Source: Actinoplanes xinjiangensis (GTDB lineage: Bacteria; Actinomycetota; Actinomycetes; Mycobacteriales; Micromonosporaceae). From it: DNA of 64,000 bases. Below are positions 17,898 to 25,363 of this stretch, piece after piece. The stretch spans positions 372,001-436,000 of the forward strand of contig NZ_QGGR01000002.1 of the NCBI RefSeq assembly GCF_003148685.1, written 5' to 3'. Made by a program: the position numbers and the translations under genes. Positions within the stretch are counted from its first letter, which is position 1. Every line of letters starts with the position of its first letter. The notes below the pieces were generated by a model. The model had not been told where the DNA came from. It ran no database searches and worked only from the letters and a program-made list of their open reading frames with translations.

Positions 17898-17979
17898 CAA
17901 CTGCGTTCCCCCCGTTTGGCTGGCTACGAGATAAAGATTCGGGCCCGGGGGTTGTAGAGACGGTTGACGAAATGGTGCA

Positions 17980-18013
17980 CATCAGGAGCGGGCCTGCGGG
18001 CCCGCTCCTGATG
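17980..18013 (-). terminator. Terminator downstream of the DUF4142 gene
   Basis: A perfect 15-bp inverted repeat, CATCAGGAGCGGGCC / GGCCCGCTCCTGATG, with a 4-base loop, about 50 bases after the DUF4142 stop and upstream of the S8 protease promoter. Confidence 0.85.
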
Positions 18014-18061
18014 GGTTCGATCGGTCGGCGGTGGGCGCGGTTGAGTGGTCGCCCTCCGCAT

Positions 18062-18616
18062 TTACGGGGTGGGGCGGCCGCCCTTACCGGCATAGCCGGC
18101 AATGCCCTCGGCCTCGGCGGCCTCACGCAACAGCAGGTGGTGAGCGGCGATGACGGGGGCGGCCCTCCGGGCGAGCGCCTTCACGGACGGGTCGCCATCC
18201 TCCTCGAGGTACCCGCTGATCAACTCCATGGTCGCCCGGTGAGCGGCGAGTTGAGTCAGGATGAAGTGCTCGTCGAAGGTGTCGGCGCCGGCCGCCTCGT
18301 AGGTGCGGATGAGCGACTGCTGCTCCGGAGTGGGCTGGCTGGGTAGATACACCCGCAGCTTGCGAGCCTCGTGATAGATCGCCGCATTCAACCGGATGTG
18401 GTCGCGCATGAGGGCTCCGGCGACGGTCTTCACCTCCGGAGTCGTCGTCTTCTGCCAGGCGATGCGGCCCGCGGCGATCTCGGCGAGGCCACCCTGGTGC
18501 GCAGCCACGAGAAAGGCGGCGTCCTCCGGCGAGGGACCGGCGGCCTGCACCGGAGTGGGCGCGAGGGCCAGAAGGCCGGCCACCCCGAGAGCCGTCAGCA
18601 TGCGGCGGAAAAGCAT
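18062..18616 (-). CDS. Secreted DUF4142 protein
   Basis: 184 residues. A signal peptide (MLFRRMLTALGVAGLLALA, cleavage near VQA-A) is followed by a DUF4142 helical bundle (DAAFLVAAHQGGLAEIAAGR, MRDHIRLNAAIYHEA, DEHFILTQLAAHRATMELI). DUF4142 proteins have a ferritin-like four-helix fold and are exported, often stress-linked; no enzyme activity is established. Start ATG at 18616 with AAGGAGA eight bases upstream. Monocistronic, with its own terminator. His residues spaced through the helices (HQ, RDH, DEH, AHRA) could bind metal; that is inference. Confidence 0.9.
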   Translation of the reverse strand: MLFRRMLTALGVAGLLALAPTPVQAAGPSPEDAAFLVAAHQGGLAEIAAGRIAWQKTTTPEVKTVAGALMRDHIRLNAAIYHEARKLRVYLPSQPTPEQQSLIRTYEAAGADTFDEHFILTQLAAHRATMELISGYLEEDGDPSVKALARRAAPVIAAHHLLLREAAEAEGIAGYAGKGGRPTP

Positions 18617-18730
18617 AGAAGTCTCCTTATCGAGCAGAATTACCCTATGCGTATGGTATGAGTAATTCTTGCCTTTTGAGGCCGTTCAAGCGCTCTGCCC
18701 GCGGTGGACCCAGGAAGGCCGGCGCCAGGG

Positions 18731-18862
18731 CTCTCGGGATACTCTCAGCTTCGAATGCGGGGTATTTGAGACGTTTTGTGACTGCCGTTGGCAGCATGGG
18801 ATAGCGGAGTCCGCCTCATGAACCCGGCGGACCGACAGCCGAAACCCGAGGGACAGGACGAC
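18731..18862 (+). promoter_or_regulatory. Conserved 132-bp leader of CWRT2
   Basis: Begins with an 11-bp-period direct repeat, CTCTCGGGATA then CTCTCAGCTTC, and ends at the ATG. The same blocks at the same distance (132 bases) precede CWRT3 (21816-21947): the paired CTCTC-type repeats, a GCATGGG block, TCCGCCTC, and CAGCCGAAACCC next to the ribosome site. The 11-bp spacing is that expected for tandem OmpR-type regulator sites. Confidence 0.6.
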
Positions 18863-19639
18863 ATGACCACGCATGACGATGACCGGCCCGGCGACGACGG
18901 CTCGCGAGGCGCGGCGCCCACACCGCTCGTCCGATCGAGGCGTCACCGCCTCAGGACGGCGGCGGGGATAACCGGCCTGGCCGCGCTACTCGGAGCCGGC
19001 GCATATGCCACCACCAGTCGGATCGTCGGCGACGGTGACACCGAGACGCGGGACGTGACCGCCGTCGGCCAACCCGCACAGCGGGCCACCGGGCCGGCAG
19101 AGCCGACCGTCTCGAGCTCGGCACCGACACCCGGCGCCGGTGGCTCGGCGCCCTCCACGGGAAGCGCGACCGGAGCGGCGCAGCCGGTGAACCCACCGGC
19201 AGCGGAGCCCACGGAGAGTAAATCGGTGAGGCAGCAGATCGTGGAGGCGCGGGAGAAGGCGGCCAAGGACGGCATCCGGGTGCAGCGCGCCCGGACGCCG
19301 GCGCCCGACGTGGCCGCCCCGGTCGGCGAGGTCACCGAGGCCACCGAGCCATTCCAGGACAACGGCACGCTGCGCACGATCTCGGCGCGGTACGACCTGA
19401 CCGGCCAGCGGGAGCTGCTCTGGATCGCGAACGAGGGCAAGAAGGTCGGCGACGCCCGATGCACTCAGAAGTTCCAGTTCAGCAACAACACCACACCGCG
19501 TGAACGCCCGACCATGCTGCTCTGCTGGCGGACTTCGCAGGACAAGAGCGTTATGGTGCTCGCGGTCACCCCGGAGGGACGACCCGACGCACGGGACGCG
19601 GTGGCCAAGCTCGACACGCGGTGGAGGGCCATGGGCTGA
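18863..19639 (+). CDS. CWRT-family single-pass membrane protein 2
   Basis: 258 residues. A cytoplasmic N-terminus with DDDRPGDDG, a basic stop (RSRRHRLR), one membrane helix (about 32-50), a Pro/Ser/Gly-rich linker, a charged helix (QQIVEAREKAAKDGIRVQRA), and the C-terminal domain. That domain contains LRTISARYDLTGQRELLWI, a Cys in ARCTQKF, and LLCWRTSQDKSVMVLAV. Close paralogue of the gene at 21948, including its 5' leader. ATG at 18863 is preceded by GAGGGACAGG. Convergent with IPT-like gene 1. The two conserved Cys would be extracytoplasmic and could form a disulfide. No named family recognised. Confidence 0.83.
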   Translation: MTTHDDDRPGDDGSRGAAPTPLVRSRRHRLRTAAGITGLAALLGAGAYATTSRIVGDGDTETRDVTAVGQPAQRATGPAEPTVSSSAPTPGAGGSAPSTGSATGAAQPVNPPAAEPTESKSVRQQIVEAREKAAKDGIRVQRARTPAPDVAAPVGEVTEATEPFQDNGTLRTISARYDLTGQRELLWIANEGKKVGDARCTQKFQFSNNTTPRERPTMLLCWRTSQDKSVMVLAVTPEGRPDARDAVAKLDTRWRAMG

Positions 19640-19713
19640 TCCGGAATGTGGGATCGGTATTCCACTGCGTCGCCGCGTCCAGTGTGGTGCAGAGGAGATC
19701 GCGTTGACGACGA

Positions 19714-19750
19714 AGCAGTGGCCCGGAACGTGAAGCTCCGGGCCACTGCT
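19714..19750. terminator. Bidirectional terminator between CWRT2 and IPT-like 1
   Basis: A 14-bp perfect inverted repeat, AGCAGTGGCCCGGA / TCCGGGCCACTGCT, with a 9-base loop. Its core CCCGGAGC/GCTCCGGG resembles the terminators at 22734 and 25309, as if inherited with duplicated modules. Confidence 0.9.
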
Positions 19751-19766
19751 TTCAGGAACCGATGGA

Positions 19767-21542
19767 TCAGTACTCCGACACCGTGAAGCTCGCACCACTC
19801 GAGACTCGCGAGTACTGCGTCGCGGGGTCGAGGGTCGTATCCGCGATGTCGTTCACCACGACCAGGCTGTACGCACCGTCGGGCACGTCGGCGCCCAGAA
19901 CCAGGCCGCCGGCACTCAGCGTGTTGGCGAGGTCCAGGGTGCAGATCAGCTCGTTGTCACTGATCACCGTCGGCGTGGTGCACTGCGTTACCAGGCCGGC
20001 GTTCAGGCCGGAGCCGTTGTTCGCGGTGGTGAACCAGGCGTTGTTGACCAGGAACACATAGGCGCCGGTGGCCGGTGCCACACCGCCGGTCGCGGCGGAA
20101 CCCCAGCCCGTGATGCTGCTGAAGCCGGCACCCATCACATCGATGGTCGGCGTGGTGTTCGTCGCCGCGGCCGTCGGTGAGATGGTGATGCCGTAAGAGT
20201 AGGTGAACTCGGCCAAGGTACTGGTCTGGGTACCGGCAGCGGTCGTGACGCTCAATTTGACCTCACCGGCCGCGTGCGCGCTGGTCGTTCCACTGATCGA
20301 GGTCGCGTCGACAACCGCGACATCCTCCAGCGGGCTACCTCCGAGTGAGGCGCTGAGGGTGGCGCCCTCGGCCGTCGGAATGCCCGTCAGGCCGGTGATG
20401 ACGATGTCGGTGCCGCCCTGAGCCGGGCCGCCGCTCGGGACGATGGCCGGGTTGGCAGCCCCCAGCGCCGGCGCCACGGTGTAGGCGGCCGGAGCCGCGA
20501 TCAGGTTGCCGGCATTGCTCATGAAGAGGCAGGTGTTCCACGCGGTGGTGGAGGCACCCGGGTCGACCACCACACCGACCGGGACCAGGACCGCCACCTT
20601 GCTGGTGGAGATCTTGGTGACGGTCACGGCGGGCACGTGATCACCGGTGACACCCGCGTAGGTGGACGGGCAGTTGCCCTTGGTGAAGGTGACGGCAGGC
20701 GACCCGCCGGTGATGACGGCCGAAGGCGTGGTCACGGTGATGGTGTTGGTACCACCGGAGTTGCCGGCCTTGGGACTCAGCGTCGGTGCGGCCATCGTGG
20801 TGTACGTGGTGGTGCCGAGCAGGGCACCGGAGCCCGTTCCCGCATAGATGCACAGGTTGTAGGTTCCGGCGGCCAGCGCGGGGGCGGTGATGGTGGCCAC
20901 CGTGTTGCCCACGTTCTTCGTGGTGGTGGTCGCCGCGGTCGCAGAGGTCGTGTTGTAGGTCGTGGCACACGCACCGACCGACGCCAACTTGAACACGGCG
21001 GCGGGCGCCGTGCCGGAGGCCAGGTATGGCCCGAGTCCGGTGGCGGTGATCGTGACTCCGGCCGAGGTGGAGCCGATCGTCGGGCTCAGCGCGGGGGCGG
21101 TGTTCAAGCCGTTCAGCACCAGGGTGTCGGTCGAGTTCACCGACAGCGGGGTGGTGCTCGAGACGGCGCCGGACGTCACGCCGTAGATGCAGGCACGGTA
21201 GGTTCCCGCGGCGAGTGAGGGGACCGTCATGGTGGCGGTGTCCGGGTCGTTGACGACCACGGTCGCGGCCAGGTTGGTGCTCGAGGTGGTGCCGAACGTC
21301 GTCGGGCAAGTGCCGCTGTTGGCGACGAAACGTCCGGAGGCGGCCGTGATCGAGGTGAAGGCGCCGACCGACGTCATGATCGTGGTGCTGCCACCACCGA
21401 TCGGCCCGACGTCCGGATCGATGGTGCCCGCCACCGCATAGGCGGGCGCTGCGGTACCGGCGACGACCGCTGCGGCCGTAGCCACCACAGCGGCACCAGC
21501 CCGGAACGGCCGGCTGCCGGTTCTTGATGCGGACTTGCGCAT
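19767..21542 (-). CDS. Secreted IPT/TIG-like surface protein 1
   Basis: 591 residues. A signal peptide (to about 40, ending AAPAYA) is followed by repeated beta modules of about 100 residues. Each starts with a P-x-G-G-(G/S) turn (VGPIGGGSTTI; SPKAGNSGGTNTI; PSGGPAQGGTDIVITG) as in IPT/TIG folds, and several carry a Cys pair of the form CPTTF...YRACIYG. The C-terminus ends with VISDNELICTLDL and VPDGAYSLVVVND, then SGASFTVSEY, shared with the two IPT-like proteins that follow. No LPXTG motif or membrane anchor. Start ATG at 21542 is supported by GTAGGAGG. Probably a secreted or wall-associated protein; partner unknown. Confidence 0.82.
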   Translation of the reverse strand: MRKSASRTGSRPFRAGAAVVATAAAVVAGTAAPAYAVAGTIDPDVGPIGGGSTTIMTSVGAFTSITAASGRFVANSGTCPTTFGTTSSTNLAATVVVNDPDTATMTVPSLAAGTYRACIYGVTSGAVSSTTPLSVNSTDTLVLNGLNTAPALSPTIGSTSAGVTITATGLGPYLASGTAPAAVFKLASVGACATTYNTTSATAATTTTKNVGNTVATITAPALAAGTYNLCIYAGTGSGALLGTTTYTTMAAPTLSPKAGNSGGTNTITVTTPSAVITGGSPAVTFTKGNCPSTYAGVTGDHVPAVTVTKISTSKVAVLVPVGVVVDPGASTTAWNTCLFMSNAGNLIAAPAAYTVAPALGAANPAIVPSGGPAQGGTDIVITGLTGIPTAEGATLSASLGGSPLEDVAVVDATSISGTTSAHAAGEVKLSVTTAAGTQTSTLAEFTYSYGITISPTAAATNTTPTIDVMGAGFSSITGWGSAATGGVAPATGAYVFLVNNAWFTTANNGSGLNAGLVTQCTTPTVISDNELICTLDLANTLSAGGLVLGADVPDGAYSLVVVNDIADTTLDPATQYSRVSSGASFTVSEY

Positions 21543-21642
21543 GCGAGGTCCTCCTACGGTTTCTACGAACCGCGTCGTCGGATGGGTGAGCCCGCACGTG
21601 TCGTGACGGCGGGCCGTCTCGCAGGAGCGTAACGCGGCATTT
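21543..21642 (-). promoter_or_regulatory. Conserved 5' leader of IPT-like 1
   Basis: About 100 bases shared with the leaders at 25112 and 27689. In the minus direction it has CGTTACGCT, then GCGAGACGGCCCGC, a variable middle, a small hairpin (CGGTT / AACCG) and CGTAGGAGGACCTCGC before the ATG. In the other leaders the hairpin is GGTCC / GGACC, so paired positions change together. Confidence 0.6.
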
Positions 21643-21815
21643 CCGGTGAAATACCCTGAACACGAGTTTCGCTCGGAGATATGCGATGAGCATCTACAAA
21701 CATCGTTTAATGCATTTCTGGTCCCTCTACATCGTGCCCACACTCGAGGGCCGGATACGCAAGACGACACCTCAGCGCAGGGGCACATCACGGCCGGGGC
21801 ACTGGTGGAATTGAG

Positions 21816-21947
21816 CTTTCGGGCAACTCTCAGCTAGCGATTGCGGCGATTCAGCCCGGCTCGCCAGGCCCATTGGAAGCATGGGTCTCGAGGTCCGCCT
21901 CCCGACTCGGCGGGCCGGACAGCCGAAACCCAAGGGGCAGAGACGAC
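21816..21947 (+). promoter_or_regulatory. Conserved 132-bp leader of CWRT3
   Basis: Starts with the direct repeat CTTTCGGGCAA / CTCTCAGCTAG (11-bp period) and matches the CWRT2 leader in order and spacing up to the AAGGGGCAG ribosome site. Confidence 0.6.
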
Positions 21948-22712
21948 ATGACCATGCACCACGACGACCGGCCCGGCGACGACGGCACTCCGATGGCACC
22001 GATGGCACTCGTACGCCCGCAGCGTTCCCGCATCAAGCGGGTGGCAGGCGTGGTCGGCCTGGCCGCGGTCCTGGGATCCGGTGCCTACTTCACGACTCTG
22101 TCCGTCACCACGGACAACGAAGCCGAGCGCCGCGAGGTGACCGCGCTCGGCACCCCGCACTCAGCGAGCACCGTCGATCCCCGACCATCCGCATCCGGCT
22201 CAGCCGGGACATCGGACGGCACCCCGGAAACCGGGAAGACCGGCGGCGCCATGCAGGCGGCGAAGGCGGAACCCTCCTTCGAGGAGCCCGCCGAACGTGT
22301 GCGAAAGGCCCGCGAGGCGGCCGCCAAGGACGGCGTCGAGATCACCCGCCCGCTGCCCGCCCGCACGGAGAACCCGGCCGGCGAGGCCGCCGCGCGAGCT
22401 GCCGAGGAGGTCACCGTCGGCTCGGCCAAGGAGGGCGGAACAATGCGGATCGTGACGGTACGAGGAGATCTGAGCGGTCAACGCGAGATCGGCTGGGTTG
22501 CCGGTGGCGTCAAGAAGCACGGAGAAGTCGAGTGCTCGCAGCGGTTCAGGCTCTACAACGAGCAGGAGCCCAAGACCCGTCCGAATCTCCTGGTGTGCTG
22601 GCGGACCAGTGCCGAGCGCAGCGTCATCGTGGTGGACACGAAGATCGGGGGCCGGCCCGCGGTCGCGAAGAGCCTCGCGGTCATCGAGCGGGAGTGGCGC
22701 AAGCTCGGCTGA
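21948..22712 (+). CDS. CWRT-family single-pass membrane protein 3
   Basis: 254 residues, same layout as the paralogue at 18863: an N-terminal HHDDRPGDDG, a basic stop, one membrane helix (about 29-48, GVVGLAAVLGSGAYFTTL), a linker, a charged helix (AERVRKAREAAAKDGVEI), and the C-terminal domain. The domain has MRIVTVRGDLSGQREIGWV, Cys in EVECSQRF and LLVCWRTSAERSVIVV. ATG at 21948 with AAGGGG upstream. Convergent with IPT-like gene 2. The duplication includes gene, leader and probably terminator. Confidence 0.83.
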   Translation: MTMHHDDRPGDDGTPMAPMALVRPQRSRIKRVAGVVGLAAVLGSGAYFTTLSVTTDNEAERREVTALGTPHSASTVDPRPSASGSAGTSDGTPETGKTGGAMQAAKAEPSFEEPAERVRKAREAAAKDGVEITRPLPARTENPAGEAAARAAEEVTVGSAKEGGTMRIVTVRGDLSGQREIGWVAGGVKKHGEVECSQRFRLYNEQEPKTRPNLLVCWRTSAERSVIVVDTKIGGRPAVAKSLAVIEREWRKLG

Positions 22713-22733
22713 TACGCGTCACGCGAAATGCCA

Positions 22734-22771
22734 GAACGGTGGCCCGGAGCCGAAGCTCCGGGCCACCGTTC
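22734..22771. terminator. Bidirectional terminator between CWRT3 and IPT-like 2
   Basis: A perfect 17-bp inverted repeat, GAACGGTGGCCCGGAGC / GCTCCGGGCCACCGTTC, with a CGAA tetraloop. Confidence 0.92.
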
Positions 22772-22786
22772 GTTGATGGCAAGCCG

Positions 22787-25111
22787 TCAGAAGGAGGAGA
22801 CGGTGAAGGTGGAGGCGCTGGAAACGCTGCTCTGCACATAGCTGGGATCGACGTGCACCGCGTTGAGTGCCGCGTTGCTCACGTACTGCAGGTTGTAGGC
22901 ACCCTCGGGAACAACGGTGTATCCACTGCTGATGACCGCGTTCACGGTGCCGGCAGCCGTGGCCACGACGTCAGCCGAGTTCGCGGTGTTCCGCATGACC
23001 GCGGTCGCACCCCCGCCGGCGATCGTGTAGACCGTCGTGCCGGCAGCGGGAATGCCCGTACCGGCGATGAACTTGCCCGCGTCGGTGGCGCTGGTCAGGA
23101 CAGGTGTGATGCCCGCCAGGTTCATCTCGGTGCCGCCCCCGATGTTGGTCGTCACCGCGACGACCTTGGTGTCCGTGGAACCCGCGACGGTGATCGTGGT
23201 GTTGTCGTTGGCGCTCACGGTGCCGGAGGCGGGGTTGGACATGATCGCCTCGGTGTCGCTGTACACGGCCGAGATCACTGTTCCGGCCGGGATCAGCGGG
23301 GTGGCAGCCGTATCGATGACTGCCTTGCCCACGTCGCTCTGGTCGAAGGTGGTTGCGGCTCCCGCGGTGAGCACCCGGCTTCCGGTGGTGATCTTGAAGT
23401 CGATCGCGGCCCCGTACTTCGGCGCCGCCCGGAGGACCGTCTCGCCGGCTGTGTCCAACCGCTTGGTCAGGTCCAGCCTGCAGACCAGCTCGCTGTCACT
23501 GAGCACGAGCACCTTGCCGCAGTCGGCAACCGCCGGGTTGGCCCGGTAGGCCGCGCCGTTGACGGCCGCACTGCTGTAGTTGCCCCTGACCAGGAAGATG
23601 TGCGCCCCGGTCCCGACGGTGGCACTCCAGGCCGCGCTCTCGAAGCCGATCCCGTTGACGATCACATCGATGGCCCGGGTGTTCGGGGCCGTCTTGGGAT
23701 TGGCCACCAGTGCACTCGTGAACGAATAGGCGTTGAGGAGGGTGTGCGATCCACCCGCCGTGGTGGTCACCAGGGCGACGCCGTTGGCCGGCGCGCGCTG
23801 CGGGGTACGAGCGGTGAACGCCGTGGCACTGATCGGCGTGATCTCGGTCAGCGGCACACCGCCCAGCGTCGCGGTGATGGAGCCGGGCTCGGTCGGGAAC
23901 GCGGTGCCGGTGACCGTGATGATGCTGCCACCCAGCGAAGGCCCGGCCTTGGGCGAGATGCCGACTGCGGTCTGGACGGTGGTGACCCGGTACGGGTAGC
24001 TCGCCACCAGAGCGGAGACCACTCCGGGAGCACCGGCGTCGTCGGTGGAGTTCTGATAGATGCACAGGTTCCAGGGAGCCAGTGTGGTACCGGGATCAGC
24101 GGCGCCTGAGGGCACGGTGACCGCCAACCGGTTGTTGGTCACCTTCCGGATCCGATCGGCCGCGGCCGGCACCTCGGCCGTGTCGTCGTCGTACTCGGCG
24201 GGGCATGCCGCGGCGGTGAACAGCACACCCGGTGCATCGAGGCCGGCCAGGAATGGCTCCGGCGAGGTGACGTCGATGTTGTTACCACCGCCGTACGGGC
24301 CGACGGTCTGGCTCAGGGCCAGTTGGGAGGCGGTGTAGACGGATCCGGAGATGAACGGGGCGGTGCTGCCCACGCCGTTGTAGAAGCACAGGTTGTACTT
24401 CGTCGGGACGGCGGTCGTGGAGGTCACGCTGGCCGGCACGACGACACTCGCGGCGGCGTCACCGGTCCTGGTGACCGTGGCCGCGACGCCGGCAGCCGGT
24501 GCACCATAGGTCGTCGGACAGTTGTCCGTGACGAACTGTGCGCCGATGGTCGCGACACCGGTGAACACATTGGTCGCGGTGGTGATACCGACGGTGTTGC
24601 CCCCACCGGTCAGACCCACGGCCGGGTTCAGCGCCGGAACCGTTCCCACGTAGAACGAGTAGCCGTTCTGGTTGCCCTGCCGGGCGGTGGTGTCATCGTC
24701 ATAGAAACAGGCCACGTACCTCTTGGCCTGACCGTTGGTACCCGCCGTGGCACCGGCGGGCGAGTCGAACGACACCGTATCGGTCACGTCACTGGACGTG
24801 ACCCCGGTCTGGGTCGCGGCCAGGACGGTGGCCGACGCCACCGGCAGCGTGCTGGCACAGACCGGGGCGACGGTACCGGGTGCAGTAAGGACGAACACCC
24901 GGTTCGCGGTGGTGTTCGAACCGGTGGTGAGGGTGACGCCGTCGGTGTCGACGACGGTGACCCTCCCGCCGACACCCACCACCGGAGGACTCACCGTGAC
25001 AGCGGCGAACGCCGCCGACGGGGCCACCAGCAGAGCGGCACCGACCGCCCCCGTGGTCAACCCGGCGGCCGCCGCCACCCGGGCTTTGGAGCGTGACTTG
25101 GACTTACGCAT
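22787..25111 (-). CDS. Secreted IPT/TIG-like surface protein 2
   Basis: 774 residues: a signal peptide (to about 36, ending SAAFA), then repeated beta modules with paired Cys (DNCPTTYG...YNLCFYNG; AACPAEYDDD...WNLCIYQN) and IPT-type turns (GISPKAGPSLGGSIITVTG). Near the C-terminus an extra segment (about 570-740) has repeats like GTVISAVYSDTEAIMSN, recalling phage-tail-type GIPAGTTV repeats, before the shared ending DSELVCRLDL, VPEGAYNLQYVSN and STFTVSSF. Residues 1 to about 268 and the leader are identical at DNA level to the next gene, and both genes are exactly 2325 bases long. Start ATG at 25111 with GTAGGAGG. Confidence 0.83.
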   Translation of the reverse strand: MRKSKSRSKARVAAAAGLTTGAVGAALLVAPSAAFAAVTVSPPVVGVGGRVTVVDTDGVTLTTGSNTTANRVFVLTAPGTVAPVCASTLPVASATVLAATQTGVTSSDVTDTVSFDSPAGATAGTNGQAKRYVACFYDDDTTARQGNQNGYSFYVGTVPALNPAVGLTGGGNTVGITTATNVFTGVATIGAQFVTDNCPTTYGAPAAGVAATVTRTGDAAASVVVPASVTSTTAVPTKYNLCFYNGVGSTAPFISGSVYTASQLALSQTVGPYGGGNNIDVTSPEPFLAGLDAPGVLFTAAACPAEYDDDTAEVPAAADRIRKVTNNRLAVTVPSGAADPGTTLAPWNLCIYQNSTDDAGAPGVVSALVASYPYRVTTVQTAVGISPKAGPSLGGSIITVTGTAFPTEPGSITATLGGVPLTEITPISATAFTARTPQRAPANGVALVTTTAGGSHTLLNAYSFTSALVANPKTAPNTRAIDVIVNGIGFESAAWSATVGTGAHIFLVRGNYSSAAVNGAAYRANPAVADCGKVLVLSDSELVCRLDLTKRLDTAGETVLRAAPKYGAAIDFKITTGSRVLTAGAATTFDQSDVGKAVIDTAATPLIPAGTVISAVYSDTEAIMSNPASGTVSANDNTTITVAGSTDTKVVAVTTNIGGGTEMNLAGITPVLTSATDAGKFIAGTGIPAAGTTVYTIAGGGATAVMRNTANSADVVATAAGTVNAVISSGYTVVPEGAYNLQYVSNAALNAVHVDPSYVQSSVSSASTFTVSSF

Positions 25112-25218
25112 GCGAGGTCCTCCTACGGGTCCCCATGGACCACGTCGCTGGATTGCTGGGCCCAGACGCACGGGTGAACCGTCGCGGGCCGTCTCGCCCG
25201 AAGCGTAACGATCCGTGG
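24307..25218. repeat. 912-bp identical segment, copy 1
   Basis: Identical by eye to 26884-27795 (offset 2577). It spans the leader and the first ~268 codons of the IPT-like gene. Identity stops abruptly on both sides (GGTCTGG versus GCTCTGG at the inner end; CCGTGGG versus CCGTGGA at the outer end), while flanking homologous parts have diverged strongly. That pattern is typical of gene conversion or a recent unequal crossover. Confidence 0.9.
25112..25218 (-). promoter_or_regulatory. Conserved 5' leader of IPT-like 2
   Basis: Same layout as the IPT-like 1 leader, with the hairpin GGTCC-ATGG-GGACC just upstream of CGTAGGAGG. Within the 912-bp identical block. Further upstream, both IPT-like 2 and 3 share a CTCATATGTC block (plus-strand reading, 25249 and 27826). 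Confidence 0.55.
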
Positions 25219-25308
25219 GGATTCAATCCGGGGAAGTACGTAAGATACTCATATGTCAGACAATCCTGTTCAACGGCCCTGATACGTCCATGAGGGAGCA
25301 ATAAAAAA

Positions 25309-25350
25309 CCGTGCGGTGACCCGGAGCGTGCGCTCCGGGCCACCGCACGG
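25309..25350 (-). terminator. Rho-independent terminator of IPT-like 3
   Basis: A 19-bp stem with one mismatch, CCGTGCGGTGACCCGGAGC / GCTCCGGGCCACCGCACGG, with a 4-base loop. In the minus direction it is followed by a TTTTTT run. Same core as the two previous module terminators. Confidence 0.92.
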
Positions 25351-25363
25351 GTGGCACTTGTCG

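Larger units (their letters stand above)
21543..21947. other. Divergent intergenic region (405 bp) between IPT-like 1 and CWRT3
   Basis: Contains the conserved leaders of both flanking genes (21543-21642 on the minus strand, 21816-21947 on the plus strand) and an AT-richer central stretch (21640-21730). I see no coding sequence in it. Confidence 0.7.

Noticed and set aside
16194..17957. 587-codon plus-strand frame
   Set aside because: Antisense of S8 protease 1, whose catalytic motifs and signal peptide are unmistakable; the plus-strand translation is Arg/Gly/Val-rich noise.
25112..25218. IPT-like leaders considered as a ydaO-type c-di-AMP or GEMM c-di-GMP riboswitch
   Set aside because: The conserved blocks of those riboswitches are not present; only a small hairpin and GC-rich blocks are seen.
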